A DNA stretch of 64,000 nt, from positions 2,232,164 to 2,296,163 of the forward strand of contig JAJEKV010000053.1 of assembly GCA_021234155.1 (NCBI GenBank), given 5' to 3'. Below the pieces are notes generated by a model. That model was not told where the DNA came from. It saw only the letters and a program-made list of their open reading frames with translations, and searched no databases. Both the position numbers and the translations under genes were made by a program. Source of the stretch: Isoetes taiwanensis (taxonomy: Eukaryota; Streptophyta; Lycopodiopsida; Isoetales; Isoetaceae). This document shows, piece by piece, positions 36,183 through 48,300 of this stretch (its first letter is position 1; every line of letters starts with the position of its first letter).

Positions 36183-36785
36183 TTAAGAGGCTTCCCCTAA
36201 GCTAAGGCGGAAGGAGAGGTAGGAATCTTGCGTGCTTTGCCCAACATCATAACCATTCAATCCATCCAATTTATTAATGCTTGCATGTCCATGTACAAGA
36301 TCCATCAGTACTTGAATGCCCAGTGCATGAGCTTTATCTACTAGATATTTGAAATCTTCAGGTGTACCATACCTGTAAGCATGTTCTGCAACAGCCATAA
36401 ACTGCACTGCTTTATAATTGTTAGCTTTGATCCGTGGCAGCACATTATCTGCAAATTCGACATATGCCTGACGCCTTTGCTTCAACCGAACTCATGCCTA
36501 TATGGCATTCGTAAATTCGAAGAGATTTGGACCTCTCTGGAAGAGGATATTTAAATGTATACCTGGTGGTTTTAGCCATATCAGAATAAATGATCAAAAT
36601 AAATTTGTCTCTGTCATACAAGCACAAAAGGACTAACCTCTCTGTTGGCGGGGGATCCCAATAAATTCCATCATAAGTTCTAGTCTGATCATAACCTTCA
36701 GGCATTTTAGCAGGGTCAACAGTAGCGAACATGCAGGTATCAGGTCAATCCGCGAAATTTTAACCTGGAACTCGTATAGAATGGA
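36183..36785 (-). pseudogene. Starch/glycogen branching enzyme (GlgB family) fragment
   Basis: On minus: FATVDPAKMPEGYDQTRTYD then GIYWDPPPTER (36730-36640); a short intron-like gap (donor GTTAGT, acceptor near 36572); YTFKYPLPERSKSLRIYECH and IGMSS; after a frameshift [83 protein letters not shown]. These are consecutive blocks of the GH13 branching-enzyme catalytic domain (family MAIx[26 protein letters not shown]). The segment equivalent to ASFGYHVTNFFAPSSR is missing, and the sequence ends before FHTGDRGYHKLWDSR. The intact enzyme makes alpha-1,6 branches in starch or glycogen. A partial, broken copy fused to SPS sequence. Confidence 0.87.
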
Positions 36786-38399
36786 TGCCGGTCTGCCCGG
36801 TTCGAACACAGGGGACTGGGCTGGAACACCAACAGAGGCAACCGCCAGTTTATAGGCAAGAGCCAGTTTGGAGCAGTTTCTAGCATATTATAAGAACATT
36901 TCAGCATATGCTTAGAATATGCTAAAAACCCCACATAAGCAAGTGTTTGCCCCCCTAGGGGCAACCAAAAAATAGATATGCTTGCATGCTTTGACATATA
37001 TATATTCCAAATGTAATCCTTAATATCCAGCATTGTGTATTTGGTCCTCCAATGTACATCACAATTGCATATACTCATGGAGGAGTCAAACTCAAGAACG
37101 TAAAAAGATACACCCAATAGTTAGTATAAATACAAGGCATCATGCTTAATAGATGGCATTTGATTTCTCATTAATAGATCAGCTACAAGTTATAACCAGC
37201 TTACTAGCAAGTGGTATGCTGCAGCTGAGAATGAAGTGACTATAATAACACAACCACATTTATTACACCGTTTTTTAATATCCTTTTCACCTCATGCAAA
37301 TTTTATGTGAACTTGTGATGCTTACCAAAGTCACTTACGGCTTTCAGACCCCAATATCTCATACTTGCAGTTGGAATGATGCTGTTTAAGAATCATTAAA
37401 TGGCAAACACGTCCAGCTCAGGACTATAAAAATAGTTTTGCTTTTACCATCTCTACAATTGCCAAGCATGGTGTGAGCCTTGGCGATTCTATTCCAAACA
37501 AATACCAACCCTCCTATGGCATGATGCTCCTTATCCTGTTAAAACAATTCCATAATCTTATGTTAGACAACCGACTAATCACTGTATATATATTCTATGT
37601 GGAATCTATACAACATCTTGTATCTCAAAACTTAATTTGTTGATTTCCTATAGAAATAAGGTGCTGCGCACGAAGGGTTGCCCTCCGGCCCTAGAGGGTG
37701 TGTTTGCTTGAAATCTTTGCCGATTATGTGTGTATGATTCAATACTATTCATTTTCTAACAATACAATTTTATAAATTCATATCTTACAACTATTATTCA
37801 CGTGCAGAGACACATGCATGACAATGGCACAGGATTAACTCAAATCATAAGTCAATGCACGCTTCATTGGGGGCAACCATTTATATTGTTTGAGGATCTA
37901 CCTACTTTTTATGTTCTTTTTTGTTTTTTGAGCAAGTTATGCATGATATCTACGTGATAAGTGAGAGATCTTGAATAGAGAAGATTGATATGTTCTCATT
38001 CACTATGCTTGTTTGAGTACATGACAATCAAACTTGAATGATGATGCTAACAATGTGAAGGCATACGACAAATTTGTGTTTGATTCTTAGATGGGGTGTA
38101 CTAGGCAAACTAATTCTCGGAGGTCACCTACATGTGAAATACGAGGAGATTGTAAAGAAATATGCTTACAATTTTATGTCAATGGCATATGCTACCTCCA
38201 AAAGTCTTTCTTTCTGAGCAACATTTTTTTGATCTCAGAATTTTTAAGTCAGCATTTGTACTAAGGATTTTTCTATTTTCAATGCGTTCTTTGATCAAGC
38301 CCAAGCCAAAGCCTTAGCAATATTTTATCCATCTTTTATAGATAGAAGCACATGAAGAGTTTGTCAACGCCTTACTTCCTTATTTTTTTTCTCTCTCAG
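36786..38399. other. Unassigned stretch upstream of the branching-enzyme fragment
   Basis: Frames near 36790-36890 (minus, VASVGVPAQSPVFEPGRPAS) and near 37440-37540 (minus, WYLFGIESPRLTPCLAIVEM followed by a GTAAAAG donor-like site) look exon-like, but I could not assign them. The rest is AT-rich. Confidence 0.3.
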
Positions 38400-38542
<143 letters not shown>

Positions 38543-38746
38543 GGGTGAAAGTATGCTGGTGGGTAGCAAAAAAAGCCTTGACGCCAAAGACCACCGGCAC
38601 CGAAACCGACACCAAAATACATTTTTTCCCACCCGTCATACACTTTTTCCCACCCTTCACCTATATAGTACCACCTATATTCTGCCCATCTATTAAGTCT
38701 AGCCGGTGCCCGTTTATACAATCATGACACGTTTGTCGCCCCCAGA

Positions 38747-39520
38747 ATGAATGCGACCCACAATGCATCGGAACCACTAAACAAACGAACGAACTTTCGA
38801 ATTTGTGTTTTCCAAATCTCTCTTCCCCAACTTTCTCTACTCAGGCCAAGCAACCCGCGAATTTTATGCTTTCTCTACTCGCCAAGCAACCCATGCGAAT
38901 CAACCATGGTAAAGAAGGTGATTGATCCGCTTGCTCAAGCGATAATTCCAATCGGAACCCATTATCCGGATAAAGCAAAAGCAACAAAACAAAATTTCAA
39001 TGGGTTTAGGGTTCAACCCTGTTAATTCGATTTTCTTGCATTCTTCCGTGCCGGAAGAAACGTTCCCTTAAGACCGGACGGCTGATTGCCGCGACCGAAG
39101 AAGACTTCCATGCGTGTCGGGTTCGGCCAAACGAGGGCGTTCATCCCTCTCAATTTCAACAGATCTCATATCTCCGCAGCAGAGTACAATGAAGTTTGGG
39201 ATACCAACGGGGTCATTCCTCGCAAAACTTCCATTGACAAGGTGAGGCGGGAGCACGGTAAGAAGCTCGATAGAGCTTCGAAAGCAAAAATATACGGACG
39301 GGTTGAAGAACGAGAAATTAGAAAGACAAGATCATACCTATTTGCATTCAATAAATGCCCGAGAGCAAAGCAGATCCACGAAGTTCAAGGTTAATCGGCG
39401 TGAGCTTGCGGCAGAAAGAGTAGAGCCTACAACGGCAAGGTTAAAAGTGAACCCAAGAAGCGTTGCTCCGGTAGCGGAAGCAGGCCGGCAAACCTCGGCA
39501 AACCACGGCCGACCGAAAGC
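38747..39520 (+). other. Unassigned coding-like region, left part of E2
   Basis: Broken plus frames: VKKVIDPLAQAIIPIGTHYP near 38905, then KKTSMRVGFGQTRAFIPLNF and SHISAAEYNEVWDTNGVIPR near 39095-39220, followed by very basic sequence (KVRREHGKKLDRASKAKIYG). No domain recognised. Confidence 0.35.
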
Positions 39521-40149
39521 ATAGCGTAAAGGCCAATTTCAGGAGGCACCGGTATTAAATTAGAAGGGAGGCCGTCCATTAGAGCTTTAACCGCGCCCAA
39601 TAGCTTACACGGCTTATGGGGAGAACATATCATCGGGAAGTCCCGTGCAAAGATTTTGCAGAAACCCTGCACACGCCAAGAAAAGCTGATTTAGTCTCCA
39701 AGAAGGAGCTAGTTGTCCAGTCCCAGGCTAAGGGGAGCTTTCTTGGCTTCACAAGAGAAATTGTAGAAAATTAAAGACAACATCTCACGCCTTCAAGCAA
39801 TCCACAGTCCCGATGTCGGTGCCTCTGGCCGAGCTATCGAGCTTGGAGAGAGAGAAAGACATGGCGGCGATACATGCTCAAAGCCCTTGTTGAAATGGGG
39901 GTGGCCCAATAGATGAGGGGACAGTTCAACAGTGGCCACTATAGTCAGCCGAGGTTGCAACACGAAGTGCAGCCTTTTGCAAAAGTCAAGCAAAGATTTA
40001 TTAATCTCAACAGCTTAGGAACTTACAAGGAGAGCCGCCTTGTGAGCATCTATCCCGTGACATTCAAAGTTGCCAATTGGAGATGAGGAGAGATGCTCCA
40101 CATGCGGGTCGGCATTCCGTGATGATTACACCCTAAGTCCGTCGGAAAT

Positions 40150-40773
40150 GTGGCCACGATATCATGTCACCGCCTCGAGTTTGCTTATGGAGAAGACACA
40201 CATCCTCGAATGCTCGAAAACAGTTCAAACAAGCTTAGTGGAGGAATTGGGGAAGACGATCCAAGCAGAACCCTTATATCTTTGGGGCGACACAAACAAA
40301 TAGTTGAGACAATTGACCTAGATGAGGTGGTAGCTACAACTCCGCATGGCAAAAGGAAAAAGAAAAGGAAGCATGTGAAAACACCTCTTAGTAAAAGGAC
40401 CCCTCCTGACACAAGTCTACAAGGACTAACTCCACAAGCAAGAACCAAAAAAGGTACACGCTTGTTTCACCGGGTGGGTACATTAGAAGAGACACCTTTG
40501 AAGATGAGGCAAGCGTTCGGAACACATTGCAAAGACACTCGAAAGTTGTCGTTAAAAGACACCAACACGTCCAAAGCAGATTCCAGTGGTTCCGACGATG
40601 TTGAGAAATACAATATAGTGCCAAATTCTCGGCAACCTCTACAAAGGCCTCCTCTAACACCGCTGATGCGGGCGCATACAAGGATGTTGAAGACCAATAT
40701 AGTGGATAAGCGGGTGAACAAGGTTGTGGGCGAATCACAAGGCTCACAAGGTCCGGGACCAAAAAGGTTATAG
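40150..40773 (+). CDS. Hypothetical 207-aa basic protein in E2
   Basis: An uninterrupted frame, unusual in this decayed element. It contains IDLDEVVATTPHGKRKKKRK and many Thr/Ser/Pro/Lys residues (TPLSKRTPPDTSLQGLTPQA, SSGSDDVEKYNIVPNSRQPL), as in a disordered nuclear protein with a KRKKKRK-type localisation signal. No family recognised. Ends before a VDDLVDEDVP-like acidic stretch in another frame. Confidence 0.4.
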   Translation: MATISCHRLEFAYGEDTHPRMLENSSNKLSGGIGEDDPSRTLISLGRHKQIVETIDLDEVVATTPHGKRKKKRKHVKTPLSKRTPPDTSLQGLTPQARTKKGTRLFHRVGTLEETPLKMRQAFGTHCKDTRKLSLKDTNTSKADSSGSDDVEKYNIVPNSRQPLQRPPLTPLMRAHTRMLKTNIVDKRVNKVVGESQGSQGPGPKRL

Positions 40774-41175
40774 AGCCCGAGTGAGGGGGAGTCGATGATT
40801 TGGTTGATGAGGACGTGCCTATAGGCGTGGCACTAGGAAAAAAACCAGCCGTCTAATGTAATTTATATGTACTTGTTTCAGGCCCAATTTTGTTTGCACA
40901 AGACTTGCCAAAACGACCAGTTAAAAGGTTTTTGTGTAATACCATAATATATGTTTTTTCCCCCATTGTGTCCTTGTAAAATTTGTTTCGAGTTTCAACC
41001 TAGGGATCAATATGCATTTGCATGCGAAGGAGAAGGCGACCACAAGTGGTGCTTTGAATGACTGTCAAGATAGTGAGAGAACCCGACGGATAATGAAGAA
41101 ACCAAAGTGCAAAAACAAACTATTACATATAAAAGGTGCAATCCAATATTTAAGTTCAAGCAGTTATTTTACTTG

Positions 41176-41910
41176 TCTCACTACTAGAGAATGGGCTGCC
41201 AGACGCCCGGTTTATACAAGGTGATTTGAAACGCCCACGCCGCAAAATTCGCTAGCGTTCTAAAGACGTCGCGCGAAAAATTCAAACGACGTCGCGATGT
41301 GCAACGCCCCACGCCGCTATTGAAACGTTTGGTCAGACGTCGCAAAGGTATCCTATGTGGCAGCTGACATGGCAATGTCGCCGTTAAAAGTTAAGCGACG
41401 TGTCACGTCGCAGGTGCAACGTGTGACGTCGCATGTGAAACGTGTGACGTCGCATATTGTACGTGCCACGTCGCAAGGGCAACGTCATTACAACGTGAAA
41501 CGTTGCAACTGCGACGTCTCATTGCGACTTTAAGAATAAATACAAAATAAATACAAATATAAGTTATTGAAGTGTTGGTAAGGCCTCGTGTTTGTTAGCT
41601 AAAGGTTAGGGTTCAAGTCCACGAAAAAAACATTTTGACGACATATATATGCGTCTTAGCAACATATGAGCGGACGTCCCAGAAAACGTCATAAGGACAT
41701 ATTTTGTACGTATTTGGGACGTCCATGACGTCGCTAATACGTCGCACATGCGACGTGACGTTGCACATGCGACGTGACGTCGCGCTGCGACGAATCCACG
41801 GCGACGCTATTTCGCGGCAGGAAACGTTATTAAAGCATGTGCATGCGACGTTTGATGTTCTCGTTACGTCGCAAATGACGTCGCAAACTGCCTATTCTGT
41901 AGTAGTGTCT
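41176..41910. mobile_element. Non-autonomous CACTA element (729 bp) with TSD TCT
   Basis: The element proper is 41179-41907. It starts CACTACTAGAGAATGGGC and ends GCCTATTCTGTAGTAGTG, imperfect inverted repeats with the CACTA terminus, flanked by the 3-bp duplication TCT (41176-41178 and 41908-41910). The interior is dense in GACGTCGC/ACGTCGCA motifs in both directions, the sub-terminal repeat pattern expected for CACTA (En/Spm) elements. No coding capacity. Confidence 0.92.
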
Positions 41911-41944
41911 TATTTCACTTGGCATAATGTCCTGCCAGTTTCAG

Positions 41945-42960
41945 TTGGTAATTGTAGCACCACTTTTGGATTTTGCGGAGACCAAGGACCCTAAGTCACC
42001 ACTTGGTGCGGGTTCGACGTAGCCAAAACACCCATACATTGGGGACGGGGAGATACTAGTAAGGATGTATCTAGCTATGGCTATCGGCACTCTCCCATCA
42101 CCGGGTAGCAAAGATAAACCCGTATCCAAAGAAGTCGCAAAGAACTTCCAAAGACGCCCGGATAGCACTTCCCAAAGATTACGAATCCGGCGGACAAACA
42201 CGATCTCGTGACCATCGACAAGTGGGTTGCAAACGCCGAGGATGGACACCCGCACCGGAAGTGCATGGTGCTTGACATAAATGGTGTCTTCGCACGCATA
42301 ACCTGGCCCGAGGAGAATGAACCAAAAAATCTTGCATCCACCACAAACGAACCATGTTGTAAAAAAAACCGCAAGTAAGTACCTCATTTGCGGACGGGTA
42401 TCATGAGTTTGTGGAGTGGGCACTCTGAGGTTTGATGTTGTGATTTGGAGTGCTTCTCTACTTGAATACAAGGGATATGGTGGAGGCATTGTTCCCCGAT
42501 TTGCGCACCGTCTTGAAGATATATGGTCAAGAGCATTGCTATGCATGCGAGCATCCAACCAGCACCTGAAAAGCAACTCTTTTCAAGGAGTTGAAGGTTG
42601 TTCTTGAGGATTTTCCTCAATATCATGGTATGATTTTTCTTGGTTGATGATACCGCATAAAAGGGTTTCTAAACCCCGCACACACAACCGTTCTGTTATG
42701 CCTTTCAAGGGGCAAGAAGAGGACAATTTTTTCGTAAGTTTGTGTGTCCCGGCTTTGGAATACTTGGCCTCTCATACAATGCAGAAACGATCTCACAAAT
42801 TGATTTCACTGATGCATGGTTGGCCCCGGAGACGATTGTAATCTTTGGATTACTTGTCTCAACAACTACCTTGTCTCGGCCTACTATATCCTCAATGCTC
42901 CTATTGAAGTACAAAGGCAAAATGCCGGGCACCCTTCCCCGGCGGCGAGCATAGATTTGA
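41945..42960 (+). pseudogene. E2 FCP1/SCP-like phosphatase, copy 1
   Basis: Reads MVLDINGVFARITWPEENEP near 42265-42325 (the DxNG nucleophile motif of plant NIF/HAD phosphatases), VPHLRTGYHEF near 42390 in another frame, FDVVIWSAS near 42430, and IYGQEHCYACEHP near 42520. The second acidic motif is broken by an extra T (FLVDD near 42635). A later tail reads SQIDFTDAWLAPETI near 42795. Frameshifts and a stop interrupt it. The family removes phosphate from Ser/Thr of proteins such as the RNA polymerase II tail; the substrate here is unknown. Confidence 0.72.
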
Positions 42961-43369
42961 GGACTTCGATGACTCATGAAGTAACCATTGTACACTACTT
43001 TTTTGTAATATATGCATGATTACTTTGTGTTATCTTGAGTATTGAGTGATCTTGTAAGATGTCTCAAATCTTGGGTGTACAATTTTCTGTAATATATATC
43101 AAGCTTACTCTCCAATACTACAAGCATTGTTTCCAATACTAAAATACTCCAATACAGCACTACTACAAGCATTGTTTCCAATACTAAACATGCGACGTGA
43201 CGTCGCGCTGCGACGAATCCACGGCGACGTCATTTGCGACGAGCGGGAAACGTTATTAAAGCATGTGCATGCGACGTTTGATGTTCTCGTTACGTCGCAA
43301 ATGACGTCGCAAACTGCCTATTCTGTAGTAGTGTCTTATTTCACTTGGCATAATGTCCTGCCAGTTTCA

Positions 43370-44411
43370 GTTGGTAATTGTAGCACCACTTTTGATTTTG
43401 CAGGAGACCAAGGACCCTAAGTCACCACTTGGTACGGGTTACTGATAGCCAGGAAACACCCATACATTGGGGACAGGGAGATACTAGTAAGGATGTATCT
43501 AGCTATGGCTATCAGCACTCTCCATCACACGGTAGCAAAGATAAACCGAGTCCAAAGAAGTCGCTAAAGAAACTTCCAAAGACGCCCGGATAGCACTTCC
43601 CAAAGACAAGCCCAAAGACAGACAAGCACGATGCGGCTGACCATCGACAAAGGTTTGCAAGCGTCGAGGATGGACACCTGCATTTTAAGTGCATGGTGTG
43701 CTGACATAAATGGTGTAATCGGGCACGAATTAATAACCGAGGAGAATGAACCAAAAATCTTGCATCCACCACAAACGAACCATGTTGTAAAAAAGAAAAC
43801 GCAAGTAAGTACCTCATTTGCGCACTGTGGGGTATCATGAGTTTGTGGAGGGGAACCGCAGAGGTTTGATGTTGTGATTTGGAGTGCTTCTCTACCGAAT
43901 ACAAGGGATATGGTGGAGGCATTGTTCCCTGATTTGCAGACCAGATTCTTGAAGATATATGGTCAAGAGCATTGCTATGCATGCGAGCATCCAACCAGCA
44001 CAGAAAAGCAACTCTTTTTCAAGGAGTTGAAGGTTGTTCTTGAGGATTTTCCTCAATATCATGGTATGATTTTCTTGGTTGATGACAGCCTGCACAAAGG
44101 GTTTCTAAACCCTGCACACACAACCGTTCCTGTTATGCCTTTCAAGGGGCAAGAAGAGGACAATTTTTGCGTGGTTTGTGTGTCCGGCTTTGGAATACTT
44201 GGCCTCTCATACAGTACAGGAAACGATCTCACAAATTGATTTCACTGATGCATGGTTGGCCCCGGAGACAGTTGCAGTGCTGGATTACTGTCTCAACAAC
44301 TACCTTGTCTCGGCCTACTATATCCTCAATGCTCCTATTGAAGTACAAAGGCAGCTGCTGGGCACCCTTCCTGGCGACGAGCATAGATTTGAGGACTTCG
44401 ATGACTCATGA
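43370..44411 (+). pseudogene. E2 FCP1/SCP-like phosphatase, copy 2 (less decayed)
   Basis: A frame open from 43874 to 44239 reads IWSASLPNTRDMVEALFPDL, YGQEHCYACEHPTSTEKQLF, FKELKVVLEDFPQYHG and IFLVDDSLHKGFLNPAHTTV, matching the order WSS... / KxLxxV / LLVDDSPYKxxLNPxHT of NIF-domain phosphatases. It then shifts frame to VCPALEYLASHTVQETISQI ... DFTDAWLAPETVAVLDYCLN ... GDEHRFEDFDDS. The nucleophile motif region near 43695-43740 differs from copy 1 and is frame-broken here. The second acidic motif (VDD) is intact, unlike copy 1. Confidence 0.75.
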
Positions 44412-44697
44412 AGTAACCATTGTACACTACTTTTTTGTAATATATGCATGATTACTTTGTGTTATCTTGAGTATTGAGTGATCTTGTAAGATGTCTCAAA
44501 TCTTGGGTGTACAATTTTCTGTAATATATATCAAGCTTACTCTCCAATACTACAAGCATTGTTTCCAATACTAAAATACTCCAATACAGCACTACTACAA
44601 GCATTGTTTCCAATACTAAAAGACTCCAATACTCACAAGCATTGTCTCCAACATAATGATCAAAATTTGAGACAAGTACACAAGTAACTACAGACCT

Positions 44698-45371
44698 GCT
44701 AAAATCAGGGATAGGTTCAATATGCTGTACGTTTTATACGGAATACGTATGAATTGTATGATACGGCACAAATTTGCCGTATAAAACGCAAAAAATACGG
44801 CAAAAAACAATTCCGGAAGATTTTTGGCATCTGTGAAAACAACTATATCGGGCGACGCTGAAAATTTTTCAGCGTCTGTGAAACCTTTTCCGCGACCGCT
44901 GAAACCAAACCAAATTTTTCACAGACGCTTAAAACAACGCCACACAACAGACGCGGACTTTTTTCGACGCGATTTAGTTGTTTTCAAGCAGACGCCAAAA
45001 TCTTCCCGGAATTGTTTTTGCCGTATTTTTTTTTGCCAGTATTTTTTTCGAACATCATACCGCTACAGACGCAGCGAAATGACCGATAGCGTCGTGACGC
45101 TCGAAAAATTTTCGCAGACGCTTATCCGCGAAAGCTTTCAGACGCCAATGTCGCCCGTCCTTCGGCCTTGTTCTCTTTCTATTTCGCGTGCATCGAAAAA
45201 ATTTTCGGCAGACGCTTTCCATCGAAGGTTTCGCGACGCCAAGATTTTTTTTTCACGGCGGCGAGGTATTTATATCGTTAAATACGTATTTTTTTAAAAA
45301 ATAATGATTTTTTAACTTTATACGTCGAAATTTTAATTTTGTGCGTATAGAACCTATCCCCTCGCTAAAAT
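44698..45371. mobile_element. hAT-like non-autonomous element (658 bp), TSD GCTAAAAT
   Basis: The element proper, 44706-45363, begins CAGGGATAGGTTC and ends GAACCTATCCCCTC. It is flanked by the perfect 8-bp duplication GCTAAAAT (44698-44705 and 45364-45371). CAGGG-type termini and 8 bp fit hAT. The interior has repeated CAGACGC/GCGTCTG and TTTTTCGC motifs and TATACG-rich ends. The plus frame 44824-45297 is composed of these repeats and is not taken as a gene. Confidence 0.87.
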
Positions 45372-45396
45372 GATAAAACAACTAGGTCAAAGCATA

Positions 45397-48300
45397 TTCA
45401 ACCTTCATATGGCGGTTGTCGGGGATGTGTATGTCCCGATGTCGTGTATTTCCTTGGTCCCTTCTACCCCTCGCACGCCCAAACTCGGCTCTATCCTATC
45501 AACATCATCCTTTCCAATGAACCGGTGCCCGCAAAAAGCCGAACAACTATTGCGGTTCACATACAAGCATGCAGGCACAATACAAATTACACACGCCAGA
45601 TAAAAGCGTATGAAAGCACTTTTTGTGAAGGATGAAAGCACGTTAAAAGCAGATGAATGCATGAAAGCATATTACCTCTTGATGTCCCCTTCGGCACCTT
45701 CATTCCAACTCATAGCGAATTCACGGCATCAAAGAAGACCCTAAATCTCACTCCATCATACTTGAGAGCTCTAGTGAATGCCCCTTTAAGGATCCGCCTT
45801 GCCCATCGTGCTCTCCCTTACCATGGGCTGTCCCAAAGAAATTCCATATTTTTCCTTCCCTAGCTCGTGGGTGATATCTTGGTAGGAAATAGAATGGCTT
45901 ACAGATTTGAATTGGCTAGAACAACCATCCACCAAACTATATGCCCGGAGAATTCTACACCATTTGATACTAGCCATGAATTGTGCATTCTAAGACAAAG
46001 TGTTGCACAAAAAAGTGTCATGAAGCTTGTCATCACTCAAGTAAAATGGGTTTCCTTCAATAGCTTTCTGATCCCGTAGCTGTTGTCCATCCTATACGTG
46101 ATGTGGACGAGAATTGTTATCGGTCATTGTGCCAATGCTGGCTTTGAACCTCCTTTGTATTTTGATGTCATAATTCTCAAGAAAATCAATTACGTAAACA
46201 ATGGTGCCATCTTGGATATTGTCCAAGCAACTCTTGAATTGCATGGCCTCGCCACCTAGCCCCTCATGGTGTGTGACACCGAATATCTTCAACGTGGAAT
46301 ACGATATGAAATGAAAGCCTTCACTGCCGCTTTTTCTTGTAGGACAATCTAAGGACCCGGCTTTGGTCCTTTCTTTTTTCCCCTTGCCATTTGAGGTCTC
46401 TCATCTTGTCTTTGCGGCTTGGTACGGTCCCACCACCGCCTTGGATTTCTTACTTTTGTTTCCCTTCTTCTCAACTTGTCTTTGCAGCCTTGCCGCCGTG
46501 TCCCACCAAATTTTACCTTGGACTTCTTACTTTTGTTTCCCTTCTTGGTGGCATTGGATCTTTTCTTTCTGGCACACTGCACTTCCTTTGGTAACGCAGT
46601 CGTAACTCCACCAACTTCTTCTCGTCTCCACCGGAATCGTAACAAGGTCTCAGAGCATAAAAGAAGATCGGTATAATTTAAAAAGCACAAAAAGCATTAT
46701 TCAAAGACATGACAAAGACATATCGGTATGCTTCAGAAGCAATAAAGAGAGTATTACCTTTTCAAACGCCTTCCATTCAAGCAAGAACTCGTGATTCTCT
46801 CTTTCTCTTGGACATATAGGAAGACTTTTTATGCCACACTTCCATATGTCCCATCAAGCGCCATGTTTATACCATTCTTCACCCTCGCTCCGTTGCAAAC
46901 CACAGCCCTCCGTTTATCATTTGGTTGAGTCATCGATATGTTGGCCGGCGGATACTTCTCACCAGTCCACAGACCTGGCAGTGCACTTGCACTCTTCACC
47001 ATGGAATCCGGTTTTATTTGACCTTAATGCATTCCGGTGCTACACCCGCATACTCCAACTCAAGGTGGTTAAAAACCGTTTTTTATTCATAAAAATCTTC
47101 TATAAAAATCCGTACGTACTCTAAAAGATTTTTATGGAATGGGATAGCCAAAAAAAAAAAATGTCCCTAATTTTTTTGTGCACATTTAGGTTTAGGGTTT
47201 GAATGTTTAGAATTAAGGTTTACAGGGGTTAGAATGTTTAGGTTTAGGGTTAGAATGTTTAAATTTAGGGTTAGAATGTTTAGGCTTACATTGTGTACAC
47301 TTAGGTTTAGGGTTAGAATGTTGAAAAATTTAGGATTACAGGTTTAGAATTTAGGTTTAGGGGTTAGAATTGTAGGCTTACGGTTTAGAATTTCATATTG
47401 TAATGGCTATATTGTAATTTCTATAAAATTTGTATTCTAAGGATTTTTATATTTTTAAAAAACCTTTAAAAAAAAATTTTGCATACCAGATTTTTAAGGT
47501 ACGGATTTCTAAGTACTCAACTACCTTGCTCCAACTTCATATGGTATATGCAACAACAGTTTTTCCTTTCGATACTTTCTTTACATAAATAGGGCTTCAA
47601 CTTCTCGAAAAGCCTTTAAGCAAACAGGTGTTCGGGATGTGCCTTTTGTATTGTTGATATAGTCAAGAAATTGAATGGTGGCCTTTGGTTAAAAATATTT
47701 ATGCAATAATAGCCAAAAAAAAAAAGTGTGTATGGAAACTTATACCGTAGACCTCCATAAGGTGCAAGGGATAAGAAATTGGAAGCCCCGACTCTCCAAC
47801 GTTGTTCACAACATCTTTCTTGCAAGGAGAGACTCACTGTTTTCTTTCGTAATTATGTTATGCTTTGCTTGCAAGCGGGGGTGAGAGAATCGCACCTCAA
47901 CCTCTTTTTTGAAAGCGTACCACGGACCATTTCAAAGGAAGGCTTCCGATTTCCTTTAATGCAAAGAGCTTGCAATTGTTGACCTCATGCAACCTATCAT
48001 AAGAAATATTGCACATGTATCAATGAACATATCCCAGCCAAAGATCACGCGGCGGATACAAGCACTTGAAAGCATGAAGAAGCAATGTGCATGAAGGCAA
48101 GAAATAGATGTACCTAACCCCCGCCATAGTGGAATTGCATCTCGAATTTGTGGAAGAAGCCATCACAAGTGTTGAGGTTCCGCTCTCCAAATATCATGGT
48201 TCCTTTGCCTCTTTGTGGCTGCCATTGTCTCCGTTTCAAGTTGTTGAGCAAAGACTTCACGCCTTGCACTCCTTTGATTTGGCAAAAAGTCCGGTTCAGA

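Larger units (their letters stand above)
41766..44620 (+). repeat. Tandem duplication of about 1.42 kb
   Basis: Copy 1 is 41766-43188 and copy 2 is 43189-44620. The unit starts inside the right part of the CACTA element (CATGCGACGTGACGTCGC) and ends after a TCCAATACTAAA repeat. So copy 2 carries a truncated 142-bp CACTA end. Long stretches are identical; differences are clustered. Confidence 0.95.

Noticed and set aside
44824-45297. 157-codon plus frame
   Set aside because: Lies wholly within the hAT-like element and consists of its GACGC/TTTTTCGC repeats.
46349-46690. Lys/Arg-rich 113-codon frame as a separate gene
   Set aside because: Sits between motifs of the E2 DDE-like gene, in a region with an internal duplication of about 90 bp; treated as part of that broken gene or its intron.
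47185-47395. Interstitial telomere from a chromosome fusion
   Set aside because: The TTTAGGG-like repeats are enclosed by the ends and 8-bp duplication of a small hAT-like element, so insertion explains them better.
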